Part shown: piece by piece, positions 47,271 to 58,623 of the stretch
Position numbering within the stretch: the stretch's first letter is position 1
Layout of the letters: each line of letters begins with the position of its first letter
Origin: Verpa conica
Lineage: Eukaryota; Ascomycota; Pezizomycetes; Pezizales; Morchellaceae
DNA length: 64,000 nt
Reading direction: 5' to 3'
Assembly: GCA_033030425.1 (NCBI GenBank)
Contig: JAUFSD010000006.1
Location: 558,001-622,000, forward strand
Position numbers and translations under genes: made by a program
Notes under the pieces: model-generated
What the model saw: the letters and a program-made list of their open reading frames with translations, nothing else
Told to the model about the DNA's origin: nothing
The model's database searches: none

Positions 47271-50200
47271 ATCGATTTACATTTAAATTTGAAGATCTCC
47301 TAGTCTCTGCCTAGCCTTATTTACCATTATTAGTTTTTAGTACCATTTTCCTTTTTGTTTTTCGCTTCTCTTCGGCAAAGCCATAGACTCGGTTGGTCAT
47401 CTCGCGATAATTGATGCTTTTTTTTCCCTTTTTTTTTCGATTTCCTTTTTCGTTTGGGTATATCTTATACAGGATACACAGGAGAGGGGCGATTTGTAAC
47501 GGTACTCCTTGGGAACCTTGTTTGCATTTGTTTTTTGTTTCTTTTGTCGGAAAGCCTGGTTCCGGCAGGTGAAAAAAGGGTGCGAAGGACGGTTTCTCAT
47601 TCATCTGGGAATGTGGGTAGGGAATTGGGGTGGTGGTGTTCTGGGTCTGGTTTACATGCGCTTCTGGTTTGGGTTTCTGGATTTTTTCGCGCACGGTACA
47701 TATTGCGCTTCTGTCTGCGTTCTATTTTCCTTTTGTTTTTCCCTTGCATTGCAGCGCGTTTCTGATTTTTTTTCTGTATCTTTTTTTGGGGCCTTTTCTG
47801 GTGTTTATTTTCGCCCTTGTAACATTTCTCTGTTTATCGTTACGCCTTGCTCTTTTTGACATTCTTTTAGGCTTCTATTTCCTTATGTTTTATGGTTTTT
47901 TATGTACAGTACGGAGCTGGTGGGACAAGGACAAACTTCTAACGAGGTTTATGTACTATCACGACACGTTTTAGCTATGAATACGAGCAAAAAAAGTACA
48001 TTACAAACTATCATTTTTCGCCTCCCTCTTCTGCATGCGATTGTGATTTGACTTTCTCTATTCTATGGGAACATGTGCTGTCTCACTGTTGGAGAAATAT
48101 GAAGCAATTGAAAACGTTTCAGGAAAGCCATTCTACGTTTCGCTGCCTAGTACGCGCTCGGCCAGGAGCATTGGAGTTCGGACGGTTCCCAAAGAATTGG
48201 TTCCTGTGCTTTGGGGGCGGAGGATCTTGTCTTTGATGCATGGAGTCGATACAAGTGATGCGACTGTACCCTCCAACAGTAAGGTAGACTCCCCTAGTTG
48301 TGTCACTGACCCCCCTCAGTATCCTTTTTATCGATAACTTGATAGGGAAACTATACAAAAAGTTGGCACAGCCTACTAGGTAACTAACCTTTCAGGAGTT
48401 GCGTTGCATTGCGTAACTCTATGAAGGGATAGTAGATGAGTGGAGAAGGGGGGGGGGGGGAGGACTTTGAGACGAGTTGTAATGCTGGGATATTCTACTT
48501 ATCCGTCTGGGGTATGTCGTACAGGGTTTGGGGGGGTCTTGGGTCTTTTGACGGTGTGATGTTGTGTGATGCGCTACAATCAATGTTGTTTCCCCCGGGA
48601 TCGGAGAATGGGAGGGGAAAAAGAAAGAAAGAAGGGATAAAAAGGTCAAAGTCTTCCCGAAGTATTGGTAAGTATATACGTAAAAAAAAAAAAAACAGGC
48701 TGTGAAATTTAGTGATATAGCCCTTCTTCCGGAGGGGGGGGGGTAATCGTGATGATGGGAGAGGTAAGGCAAGGGGGGGGTGGGAACTGTTGTGTTATCT
48801 ATCAATTGCAACGTGGTTAACGGTATGTGAATCGTGATGAGTAGGATAATTATAACTGGAGAGTGCAGGTGTCTCTCTTTTTTTTTATGTGTGCGTGGGA
48901 ATTTGTATGACTGACTCGGCTGATTTTTTTGGGGGGAGGGCTGATTATGGGGGTGATAAGAGGTTGATGTCGATGTAGGTACCGATATCTACAAGTATGG
49001 GGGGGAGGGCAAAGCTCCTTCAATGGAAGGCGTGAAAGGCGTGAAAAATGCAGCGGATGAGGGAATTAAGCATACTTCGCTAGACATTATGCGAAGCCTG
49101 GACAGACGGAATATGAAAATTGATACAGAGATTGGTGCGGTAGAATGCACTTGAGTGAGTGGATATAGAGATGGTCCATGAGCCTGGTAGTATGGACTGT
49201 GACCGTGACATCCCACCCCCCCATCCATCCATCCCCTCACCTTTGCCCTCCCACTCCGATGGACCTCTAATACTTTACACTTGTCACTCAGGTATATGTA
49301 TTACTCTACGCTAGTCGAGGATCTTTAACAAGCCTGTTCTGCCAAATTCTAGAAGCTTCGTATACCAGGTCATGAATCATCATCACATCTAGCTCCGGAA
49401 GTAGGTTCTTTACCGGAACCAAGATTCCACACAATCATAACTTGGAAAAAAAAAAGTATATCGTGTGATACAATCCTCCGCGCCCGTTTGGATGGCTCCT
49501 CTTTTTTTTTCCCTTTCCTTCTTTTTTTTCGTACTCGAATCCTCTCTAATGAGCGTCGCGTACGTGTTAACTGTTCCGGAATCGGATCGTCATGTTGGCA
49601 TCACGTATGATCGATGTTCATTGCATGCATGGGATCACTGCCTGCGTGTTCGACTAAACGGCCAAGTCTCGGAGGCGAGCAGGCCTAGATTTATTTTTAC
49701 CTGGTTTATATGCTGGCCAATTGATCTTGTGAGGGTTCTTAATGGGTGGAACTGTCTGTGGCTGAGGAGTAAAACAGTCGTAAGCTTGGTTGGTTTTGTA
49801 GCGAGTGATCGGTGATGATCATGATATTCTAGTAAAAAACTAGTTTAATAGTGCTTCTATTATCTTGGTATTTCAACTATAGTGGTTACTAAGGCTATAG
49901 GCGTGAAGTAATACGCTTTCCAAGTAGTAGATTTCTTAGCTTGTGATTCTATTTAGGGTAGTCTTGAGCTTAGTATTGATTTTAGGGGGGGTATGCATAT
50001 TCCCCGTCAATGACCATTTGGAATATTTCTACAAACCTTGAAAAAGGATATTTGTTTCGTACGACTTTCTTAGAGAAGTATTAAATTTGAAGATGCCTAT
50101 CTTGAACGCATACTATGCAAGGCCATAAAATACACTAAATATACCTTCTCATTAGTATATGATCACTGCTACTCCTGCCAGATCTAACATGAGATTCTAT

Positions 50201-51751
50201 TTTAAACTTCCATACCGCTGTTTTTGCTTCTTTGAAGTAGATGATGCCCCGCAAGCTCTTCCCAAAGCTCCATCTGTCATTCGATAGCCGCTCCGGATTC
50301 TAGAACCGATGCATATATATTTGCTTGTGATCATCCATCACCGGAAGAACCCACTAGGGATCAACAAGAAGATGAGTACATACTTTCTAGATCTGGAGAT
50401 GAGCTAGTTTTCGGTAGGAATAAACCCCGCATCAGGCTCTAGCCCAAAGACGGCGCGTTATCACGAGGCGGCTAAGCTGCTAGATGAGTTCTAGCTATTC
50501 ATAACTATATTACTATAGTCTTTGAAGATACCCTTGGTAATAGTGTTTATTGGGGCTAGTTAATGACTTTGCATTGCACTATCAACGGGTTTGTTAATAT
50601 GAGAAGTGATAAGTCTTTTGTTTATAGTAAAGGATGGTTTATTCCTTTGGTACTGATCTTCGGGGGCTTAAGCTTGGGGTAGAATGTCTTATGGAGGCTT
50701 GGGACTTGATTAGAACAAAGCTTGTTTGCGATGGGTTGCAGTACACTTTGGGTAGTTACTAGTAGAACTTTAGGGAGCCTTTTTTATAATTTCTTTTGGC
50801 CAGTTTAGATACACAAGCGTTACGCCCGAGATTCAATAGGTAAATAAAGCTGCCGGATTGAGCTGGTCAATGCTTTTAGGCCTGCGGTCAATGCTACGGT
50901 GGTTTCTCCTGGTAGAATATTCTTTCCTACCTAAACCGTACTAGAAGCCCTTCCTATCTTGGAGCTTGACTATTCAGAATAATGGTTCAATCCTCAGAGC
51001 TGGATCACAAACTGTTCCACATTCATGCGGTGTTAAGCTCTGATACCTCCGCACCGAGACCTGACAGATTTGTCTCACATTACGGTTTGGGCCATGACAT
51101 AAACATGCTATCGTCGCAGGTCACAGTCCTATATTACCATTTATCATGATACACATGCATGGTGTTGATCAAACGGGTCACAGTACTCGACAGGTACTTG
51201 AAACAAGGGGTGTCCGAAAGTAGAAATCAACTAGGGTAGGTAGGTGACATCTTGCCGATAAAATCGTTTATCGATAGTGTCAGATTCTGATAAGAAATGA
51301 AACTGTTTCGCGTGCATGGTACTCTATCTAAAGGCGGTTTATTACGCGTATCAAGCGAAACATAAGACGGAATATCCGCAAAAACGACCCAAGAGCCATT
51401 GTGCCACCACCCACGGTATCGTCAGTTCTTCCCACGTTGTGTATGAAGGGTCGTTTCCCTTTTCCCTATGAATTGAAACTGCAGGCGGACTAAGATAGTT
51501 CCAGTATGCAGTAGGGTATCGAATTGACATGCAAGCCAGCTGTCTATATGCATCCAGAACTTTCCCCTCCTCCTCCATGGCCGAGACCGACATCCCCTTC
51601 TTGCCACTTCCATAGAGTATTCATACTCCTCCATCGGCCCGCAGTCCATCGCAATAACAACCATCCGGGCTCGGGCCCCAGTTCTTTTCACCATTATCAT
51701 CGCAAGATAATCCTCCATCCACTACCTTGGACACGCCCCCCCCCTCTCGTC
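47271..51751. other. Intergenic region, no supported gene
   Basis: The first 700 bp are unusually T/G-rich and probably include the cyclin 3' UTR. Long G runs occur at 48448-48460 (13 G) and 48734-48743 (10 G), and a CATCCATCCATCC tract near 49209. A minus-strand frame 51422-51718 begins 33 bp past the FMC1 stop and is probably its 3' UTR. Nothing else protein-like was found. Confidence 0.55.
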
Positions 51752-52066
51752 CTACTTCTCCTTCCCACTCATTTCTTTCGGCATCTCCAACCCAACCCTC
51801 CTCGCGCTCAATCGCACTCTATCTTCTACTTCTACCCGCAAAGATGGATTGTACCTTTCCAACAATGTAGCATACATCCGTTGGGCCCTCAAATAGGTTA
51901 CTAGCTGGTCCACCTGCTCTGCCTCAGCGATAGTAGATGAGGAGGAGAATGATTCGCGAAGACGATTGTGTAGCGGGGTCCGTGTGGGAGTTCTGCAGAG
52001 GGGTGGAAGCTCCCGAAGGAGGGAGCGATATAGCGAGCGGACGTGCGTCGGCGTTAGATTTGCCAT
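51752..52066 (-). CDS. FMC1: FMC1-like LYR protein, ATP synthase assembly factor
   Basis: Intronless, 104 residues, ATG at 52066. The N-terminal VRSLYRSLLRELPP contains the L-Y-R tripeptide that defines LYR proteins, which dock mitochondrial acyl-carrier protein. The pattern continues with a conserved Phe (RESFSSSS), EAEQVDQLVTYLRAQRMYAT, LLERYNPSLRVEVEDRVRLS and ARRVGLEMP, which matches the fungal Fmc1 family end to end. Fmc1 works in the mitochondrial matrix, where it stabilises the Atp12 chaperone during F1-ATPase assembly. Length is normal for the family. No cleavable presequence is obvious, though the N-terminus is short and basic. Confidence 0.85.
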   Translation of the reverse strand: MANLTPTHVRSLYRSLLRELPPLCRTPTRTPLHNRLRESFSSSSTIAEAEQVDQLVTYLRAQRMYATLLERYNPSLRVEVEDRVRLSARRVGLEMPKEMSGKEK

Positions 52067-53651
52067 AGGTGGTTATCTTTTTTTTCTTTCGCGTTGGGTC
52101 TGCACGGAGATCGAGGGCGGCGAAACGGGGTTTCAAGGTGGATACCTCCGCCAAGCCGGGTGGTGGATATCCAAGGGCTGACACCTAACCCTGGGTCATG
52201 GAGTATCACCAAGTTCGAGAAGTGTTATTCGAAAAGACGAAAGGCAAAGAATGAATGGACCCGGAAACCGTTACCGATCGATCGGAGGGAAGATCCTTTA
52301 ATAATACACCACGATTCTCTATTTTAAGAATCCTCCTGCAAGTTACCGGGCAGAGGAAGCCTTTCCAAACACTGGTAGGCAAACACCGCAGGCTTACAGA
52401 TATCCCTATCTGCAAGTACCCAGAGACTCCCAGATAAAAAGTATATACGGCTCACTGTGTACCATGCTGGATTGCACTCCGAGCCAGCGGCTCATGGAAT
52501 AACAGTTAACGATGCGCGGCAGGGCGCGGAATAAACACTGTTTTTCGACTTCCGACCCAAGCCTTAATATCGTGGCATAGATTAGTTGCACATGATGAGG
52601 GCCACCACTGCTGCGCTGTCGATCCTTATTATTCCTACCCCACTTCATCCTATGCGTATTTACTGGTTCAGACGGTTCAACAGCTAACCAACTTGACCAC
52701 CGATTATGTGCGGAGCCTAAAGCATTCTCGATTACGGTATTCAGTGTTGACTTCAAAAAACACCGGTTCCTCTATGTCGATCCTTGGATTTCCGAGTTTT
52801 GCCTAGAATTTTCAAGTTTTGCCCTATCATATCCACCCTATCCCAGCCCCACTTCAAAATTTCCTCCATTTACTTGTTCAGACGGTTTTGCAGGTGGCAA
52901 ACTAGACTACGCATCGGTTATGTGTGCATACTCTGCCATGATATTTTGCTGTGGAGAAACGAACCAGGTCAGCAGCACCCATAACGGAGATCCCACACTC
53001 AACCCTAGCACAAACTCACCTCCCATATGCCGCTGGTCCCGCAGATTATTCATGGGATCGATTGTGATATTGAGGTTAATGCATAGGGTGTCTCAATGAT
53101 TGAAAACGGCAAACATGGCAAGAAAAAAAAATAAAAAAATCTTACGTCCCGATGCAGCTTATTCCTCCTTATTCCTAACCAGCTAGTGTAGACCTATTGG
53201 AAATTTACTTATGCGTAGAGCCTAAAACATTCTCGGTTGCGATATAGGTATACAGCTCATATTTTTACAAATTCTAAGGATATTCTTTTTTTTGTTTATT
53301 CCATGGCCATCACACGTAAGTATGTATGCAGGGTTGGGAAGTAAATCTTGGCAAGGCCAACAAGATCTGTTAACTGTTCAAGGCCAGATGCAAATACCCA
53401 CAACATCGAAATACCCATACCATTAACTAAATATAGGTTTGTTTCTCGCTTTTTCAATGGCTGGCAGAAGGATAACCCTAACCCTTCATTAACCCCAACC
53501 AACCAAAGTAGGAGAAAAAAACCCTCTCACATGAATTTATCCATAAGAAAAAAACCCTACTCGTAACATAACCAGCAAACCAGGAATCAAAGCGTCAAAA
53601 AAACTTTGAATACACAAACAAAAAAAAATGCATATATAGATTATGCGTACA
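52067..53651. other. Intergenic region, no supported gene
   Basis: Contains a telomere-like AACCCTAACCCT element at 53472-53483 on the plus strand, A-rich runs (53121-53138, 53612-53627) and the 3' flank of the carboxypeptidase gene. No protein-like frame. Confidence 0.6.
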
Positions 53652-55978
53652 TTAAAGCCCGCAAACAATAAAACCCACACTCATCACTAGAACCCCCACC
53701 AGCAGATACGCGGACCCCCGTGCCCCAATTGCCACCGCTGAATTCGGGTCACCTTCTCCGCTGTTACCATCACCGCCGGTCGACGGACCGTCGTATTCAT
53801 CCGTACTATTATACAGTACCCCATTAATAATCACGCCCTCCCCGCCTCCAATCATCTGTAGCTGATCTATGGTACAAGTGGTCCTGCTCCTCACAAAACA
53901 CATCGGTTTGTATGGACTCGGGGCAGTCAGCTTCAAGGTAGTATTCGCCGGCCCAGTGGTAGAGTATATATCATTGCCCGAAGTCTTGATATCTTCACCA
54001 GTCGCCAAGGACACTCCGCGGATCCCGCGGTCGAATAAGACAAACGAAGTCTCAGGCTGATACGCCGGGACCAAGTGGCCCGCTTGGTAGATCCGCGTGA
54101 AGGAGAAGTTCCCGTGTTGACGTACCTGCCCGCCAATGTATGACGAGTTGACGCGGACATCTTCGTAGCCAGCCGCGCGGAAAGCGGCACTTTGAGGGTA
54201 GTCGACTGCGAGAGAGACTGATTCTCCGCCGATGTAGTTGCACACGTAGTCTCTATCGCCGTAGAAAAGGGCGACTCGGACGCCGTGCTCTAGTAGGTAT
54301 GCGATGTCTTCGAGTTGGCCGCCGCGGGCATAGTCGCCGGCTAGTATGATAATTAGTTTAATACCAATTATGGTAAGTAAGGTGTTACTTACTGGAGTGA
54401 AATGCTTTAAAGACATCGGCGTTACTTTGGGTGTAATTAATTGGCGTTCCAATAGCCTCCTGAACAGTTGCATTGTTTAAATATTCTAAAAAGAAATATT
54501 CAGGGAATGGATCTTGGGCGTTTGCTGTAACATCATAATAGCTCCTATTGGCTCAACTATTAGCAAATATAACAACTCTATACTCATTAAAGAAAAAGAG
54601 CCTACCTGTTACTAGTTGCCCACATATAATCCCTAATAGCATCACAATACTCATCTGCTTCCTGACAAGCCGCATTTGTCCCCGGATCAATCCCCAAATT
54701 ATCTGGATCCGAATTTTTCGCAGACTGCCTGCATTTATCGATCAAGTCTCTACACCCACCCTCCATGGAGTACGCATTCATCAACCCATCTCTTGTAGTT
54801 TCATTAATAACCTGGATACCATACGGGTTACTATACGCATATTCCGCATAGCTCGGAGTCTGGATCTTTGCATCGATACACCCGTTGATGATGCCCAAAG
54901 ACTCCAAGTGAAGCTCCACCGTATCCTCCTTTGATATTTTCCCTTGATCACGGAGTATGTTCTGCTCTTCAAAGAACGAGAAAAACGTCGGCCCGTACGT
55001 CCCCCCGTAACTCTCGGCGAAAAGATTGATCCCCGTGTTGTTTGGGTTGTACTGTGGGAAGTTTTGCAGCCAGGCTTGTAGGAAGTGCCATGCGCTATGG
55101 GCTGCAATCTCGGTTGTGTTTGCGGTGGCGTTTATGTTGCCGGATGGGAATGTCCCGTTTAGTAGTGCGATGGAGTGGTAAATGTCAAGGAAGGAGTCTA
55201 AAAACTCGCTATCTTTGACACCGAGGTCTTGGTATGTTACGAATTCGCTAGGTGCAGCTGTGTTGGGGATGTATGCTCCGTTGGGGTCGAGGAGAGGGAG
55301 TGTGCCGTTTGTCGGGATATCGTAGGAGAGACCGACTTTGTTGGGCTGTGGGGGTGTTGATGTTATTTAATTGAGCTAATGGATTGAGCCAATATGTGGT
55401 TTTGGTAACTGACCTGGTCAAGGAATAGCATATTGCTTGTGCGGTCCCAGCCATATTCTCTGGGAACAGTGATGATAGACTCCCGATTTGCCTCTACCAC
55501 CTTACAAGGCCCCATCTCAGTAAACATCCCAAGCAAACTCGAGCTTCCTATTGGCCGTCTAAATGTCAGTCATTTGAAGCATACAGAAACTTCTATAGAA
55601 ACTTCCATTATAAAACCAGGTATGGGAGAACGATATGAACATACCAGGGCCTCCATTAAGCCATATAGTCAATGGTGCACTCTCTGGATTTTCCCTCGCC
55701 TCAACAAACCAGAAAAAGGAATTTATTGGATAATTCTGTTGCACTGGTGCCAGTGTCTTTGGGGGTAGATGTATATAGCCAGTGAACTGCTTCTGGTCCG
55801 GATTCGTAGTTGCACATATTTCAGAAGAGGGGGTTTTGTACCGCACTAATATTTCGGGATTATAAGAGGCACGAATTTCAACAGTGTCTCTGACAGGCGG
55901 TGGGTATTGTGCAGAGACGATTCCGCAGAGTGAAGCGATCTGGAAAAAGGCAATTGAGAGAAGTGCGTTGGAAAACAT
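53652..55978 (-). CDS. Secreted serine carboxypeptidase, peptidase family S10, GPI-anchor candidate
   Basis: Five exons: 55978-55645, 55547-55414, 55345-54606, 54544-54393 and 54340-53652; introns of 97, 68, 61 and 52 bp; 682 residues. Removes C-terminal amino acids from peptides outside or at the surface of the cell. Signal peptide 1-23 (ends CGIVSAQ). Substrate-binding NGGPG (108-112) is followed across intron 1 by SSSLLGMF. Catalytic residues are all present: Ser268 in ESYGGTYGP, Asp484 in YGDRDYVCN and His542 in AGHLVPAYQ. Multiple N-glycosylation sequons. The last 60 residues are Gly/Ser/Glu-rich and end in a hydrophobic segment (AYLLVGVLVMSVGFIVCGL), as in GPI-anchored S10 carboxypeptidases of filamentous fungi (carboxypeptidase S1-like). 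Start chosen at 55978 because it begins the signal peptide. Confidence 0.9.
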
Positions 55979-57034
55979 GATTTCCTTTGACTTTGAAAAA
56001 TTGCAGATAGTGAGGGGAGTTCCGAGCTTAAATATCACCTAGAACCTGGGGTGGAGGGTGTTGCCTGGCAGGGGAATGTGGCACAGTAAATGTATAAATA
56101 TTTTTAATTTGCTTCCTTGCCTAGTTTCTGCTCAGTGTGGTGTAGATATACAGAGGCTGTGTTGTCGCAAGGAATCACTCGTTTACCCGTACACCAATAC
56201 CATCCATCTGTACTTGTGCTCGAGCTTGGGTGCTGGTGTATGTAGTGGCTCATTGGATATTTCCACCCATCAGGGAGGCAAGGGGGATACGTGATGTTGC
56301 ATGCGAGACTCCAAATCAGTATGCGGCTGAACCCGATGCTATTCGAGAGTATCAGTTGAGAGCTGAATGCTACAAGGAGTCCCCTACGATTATTTCCATT
56401 CTAGAGACCCCAGTGTCATAGAATCTCACTCAGCATTCCACGCAACCGCCCACCCACAAAGAATAGTAACGGGAAGTTCCCCGGAAGCAAGCGAGGTCTT
56501 GGCAGGGCTGATTCCGGGAGCCTTGAGACAGCCTCGGCCTCAGCCTTATCTCCCATCTCAGCTGTGCTCAGATTCGTTATAAGCTTAGATACGCCTATCA
56601 GCCAAGATCTCAACCCGGCAATTAGTGATCCCGTCATGGTTACCGTGGTTACAGTGGCTGTAATAATTGTTACGCATGGCTAATACTACTTTATTGTGTA
56701 TACTTGATACTGTAACATTTGTAGAATAAAGTACAATCAAGTAGTAGCTGTCGAAGCTTTAGTTGACTGAAGGAGGTGACGGTAGTTTAGCAAGTTCATG
56801 AATTATATCCTACACCCCGAACCTCCCCCCCCCGACCCTCTGCAAACAGCAGGGGTTCATTTTACGTCAACACCGCGTTGATCATCCGGTGGCTATTGCG
56901 CGATCCCCAACGTCACCATCCTTCGTGTAAATCGGTCACGGACTTGACTTCATCCGATATTACAGAACTCAAGTATTCAAGTACGACGATTATTCCCACT
57001 TAATTTCTCACCTCCTTTAATACCATAAACCACA
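55979..57034. other. Bidirectional promoter region (carboxypeptidase / DUF1295)
   Basis: About 1 kb between divergent genes. Frames at 56230 and 56367 are not protein-like. A run of C at 56826-56834 and a T/C-rich leader before the ATG at 57035 are seen; no strong TATA box on the plus side. Confidence 0.6.
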
Positions 57035-58191
57035 ATGCCTATTTTCTCGTCCCTAAACCCGGCTCTACGCACCCTTCTTCCTACAGTTGGGTTTATATAC
57101 GCCCTCCAAGCTGCCACTGCGGTCCCGTCGATTTTCTTCCAGTCAGACCGGTATTATGACCTCTCGGCGTCGATTACGTACCTGTCATGTACGGCTCTAT
57201 CGCTGTATTTCCCGGCATTTCGGGCAAGGTCTTTAGCGGCATCACAGGGGCTACCGACACCGGCGTGGCCAAAGATTACCGATTTCCACCCTAGACAATT
57301 GATTCTGAGCGGGCTCACTGCTGTTTGGGCTATAAGGTGTATGTATTTCCTTATTCTTAGGGGGGGGGGACAATACTGTCTCTCTACCTTTACTGTAAAA
57401 GAATCTATGAGCTAATAGCATAATATGCGATAGTGGGCAGCTTCCTATTCCATCGCATCGTGCAGAACAACGGAGACTCACGCTTTGAAAAGATTAAAAA
57501 AGACGTACGCATTAATCCCGCTGCATTGCATTCCCTCACGTGTTTACTATCACTCGCTATACCGGAATACTAACACGGTGACCCTCCCTAGCCCTCCCGT
57601 TTCGCAATAGCTTTCTTCGCCCAAGCAACCTGGATAACCCTCGTTTCGCTCCCCGTCATCGCCATCAACTCGGTCCCCGCAAGGTCTCTCCCTCGCCTCT
57701 CGGCAGCGGATTACATAGGTCTCTCCATCTGGCTCTCTGGCTTCCTCCTCGAAGTGACGGCAGATCGCCAGAAGGCTTCCTGGTCGGCGGCAAAGGCGAA
57801 GAAGAAGCATAGTGAGGACTTTATCCATACTGGCCTTTGGGCAAGGAGTCGGCATCCGAATTATGCGGGCGAGACTATGCTGTGGGCGGGGAATGCGGTC
57901 ATGGCGGCCCTGGGAGGTGGTTTGGCGGGGAGTGTAGGGACTAAGTTTTATGGTGGCCCCGTCGTGGGGGCGGTTATGGCACTTGGGAGTCCGGCGTTTA
58001 CATACTTTTTGTTAACGAAGATTTCGGGGGTGCCGTTGTCGGAGAGGAAGTGAGTTTAACCGTGATTTTATCTAGTGTGTGAGGGTTTTTTTGCTAATAG
58101 TATGGGTAGGTATGACAAGAAGTACGGTGGGAGGAAGGATTACGAGCAGTGGAAGAAGAATACGCCGGTTTTCTGGCCAAAGCTGTTTTAG
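57035..58191 (+). CDS. DUF1295 / steroid 5-alpha-reductase-like integral membrane protein
   Basis: Exons 57035-57338, 57434-57504, 57592-58049 and 58110-58191; introns of 95, 87 and 60 bp; 304 residues. The chosen splice (GTATGT donor at 57339) restores VWAIRLGSFLFHRIVQNNGDSRF, the family motif R-x-G-x-FL-x-x-R-I-x-x-x-G-x-D-x-RF. Several hydrophobic helices (15-35, 45-62, 128-150, 170-190, 225-270). Near the C-terminus TGLWARSRHPNYAGE matches the GLWxxSRHPNYxGE signature shared with 3-oxo-5-alpha-steroid 4-dehydrogenase and ICMT-type enzymes, which bind NADPH or S-adenosylmethionine at this cytosolic loop. The final exon holds a charged tail (YDKKYGGRKDYEQWKKNT) ending PVFWPKLF. Likely ER membrane oxidoreductase; substrate unknown. 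Confidence 0.85.
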
Positions 58192-58507
58192 ATGGGTTGG
58201 TTTTTTTTTAAGTTGAAGATACATTCATGTATCCCCCGCTTGTTAAAATAACTTCAGCGGAAATTCTTAATTAGATGAATATTCTGGGCACAGTAGAATC
58301 TACAAGAATAAATCAATGTATTTATAATTAGTTCGATTATTGATTTTCAAGACTAAATCAATTGGTAGCTAGGCGAGTGACCCCCCGTGATGAATTTTAA
58401 CCAGACAACTCCTTCAACGACTTTGAACCACAATATTATATTAATCAATAAATAAAATAAAGAATAGCTAAAAACTTAGGGCTATTGTCATTAAGTTGAA
58501 ACTCTCT

Positions 58508-58623
58508 ATTGCTGCCTAGAATGAATGAATGAATGAATTAATCATAAATACATGAAGCCCTAGGGAATGAATGAATTTATCATAAGTACATGCAACCCGA
58601 AGCCCTAGGGTATTGCTGCCTAG
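58508..58623. repeat. Imperfect tandem duplication flanked by ATTGCTGCCTAG
   Basis: Two copies of a GAATGAATGAATT...CATAA...GAAGCCCTAGGG unit (about 58527-58564 and 58565-58610) sit between identical 12-bp direct repeats at 58508-58519 and 58612-58623. Confidence 0.8.

Noticed and set aside
51422..51718. Minus-strand 98-codon frame just downstream of FMC1
   Set aside because: Lies where the FMC1 3' UTR should be; no domain or conserved pattern.
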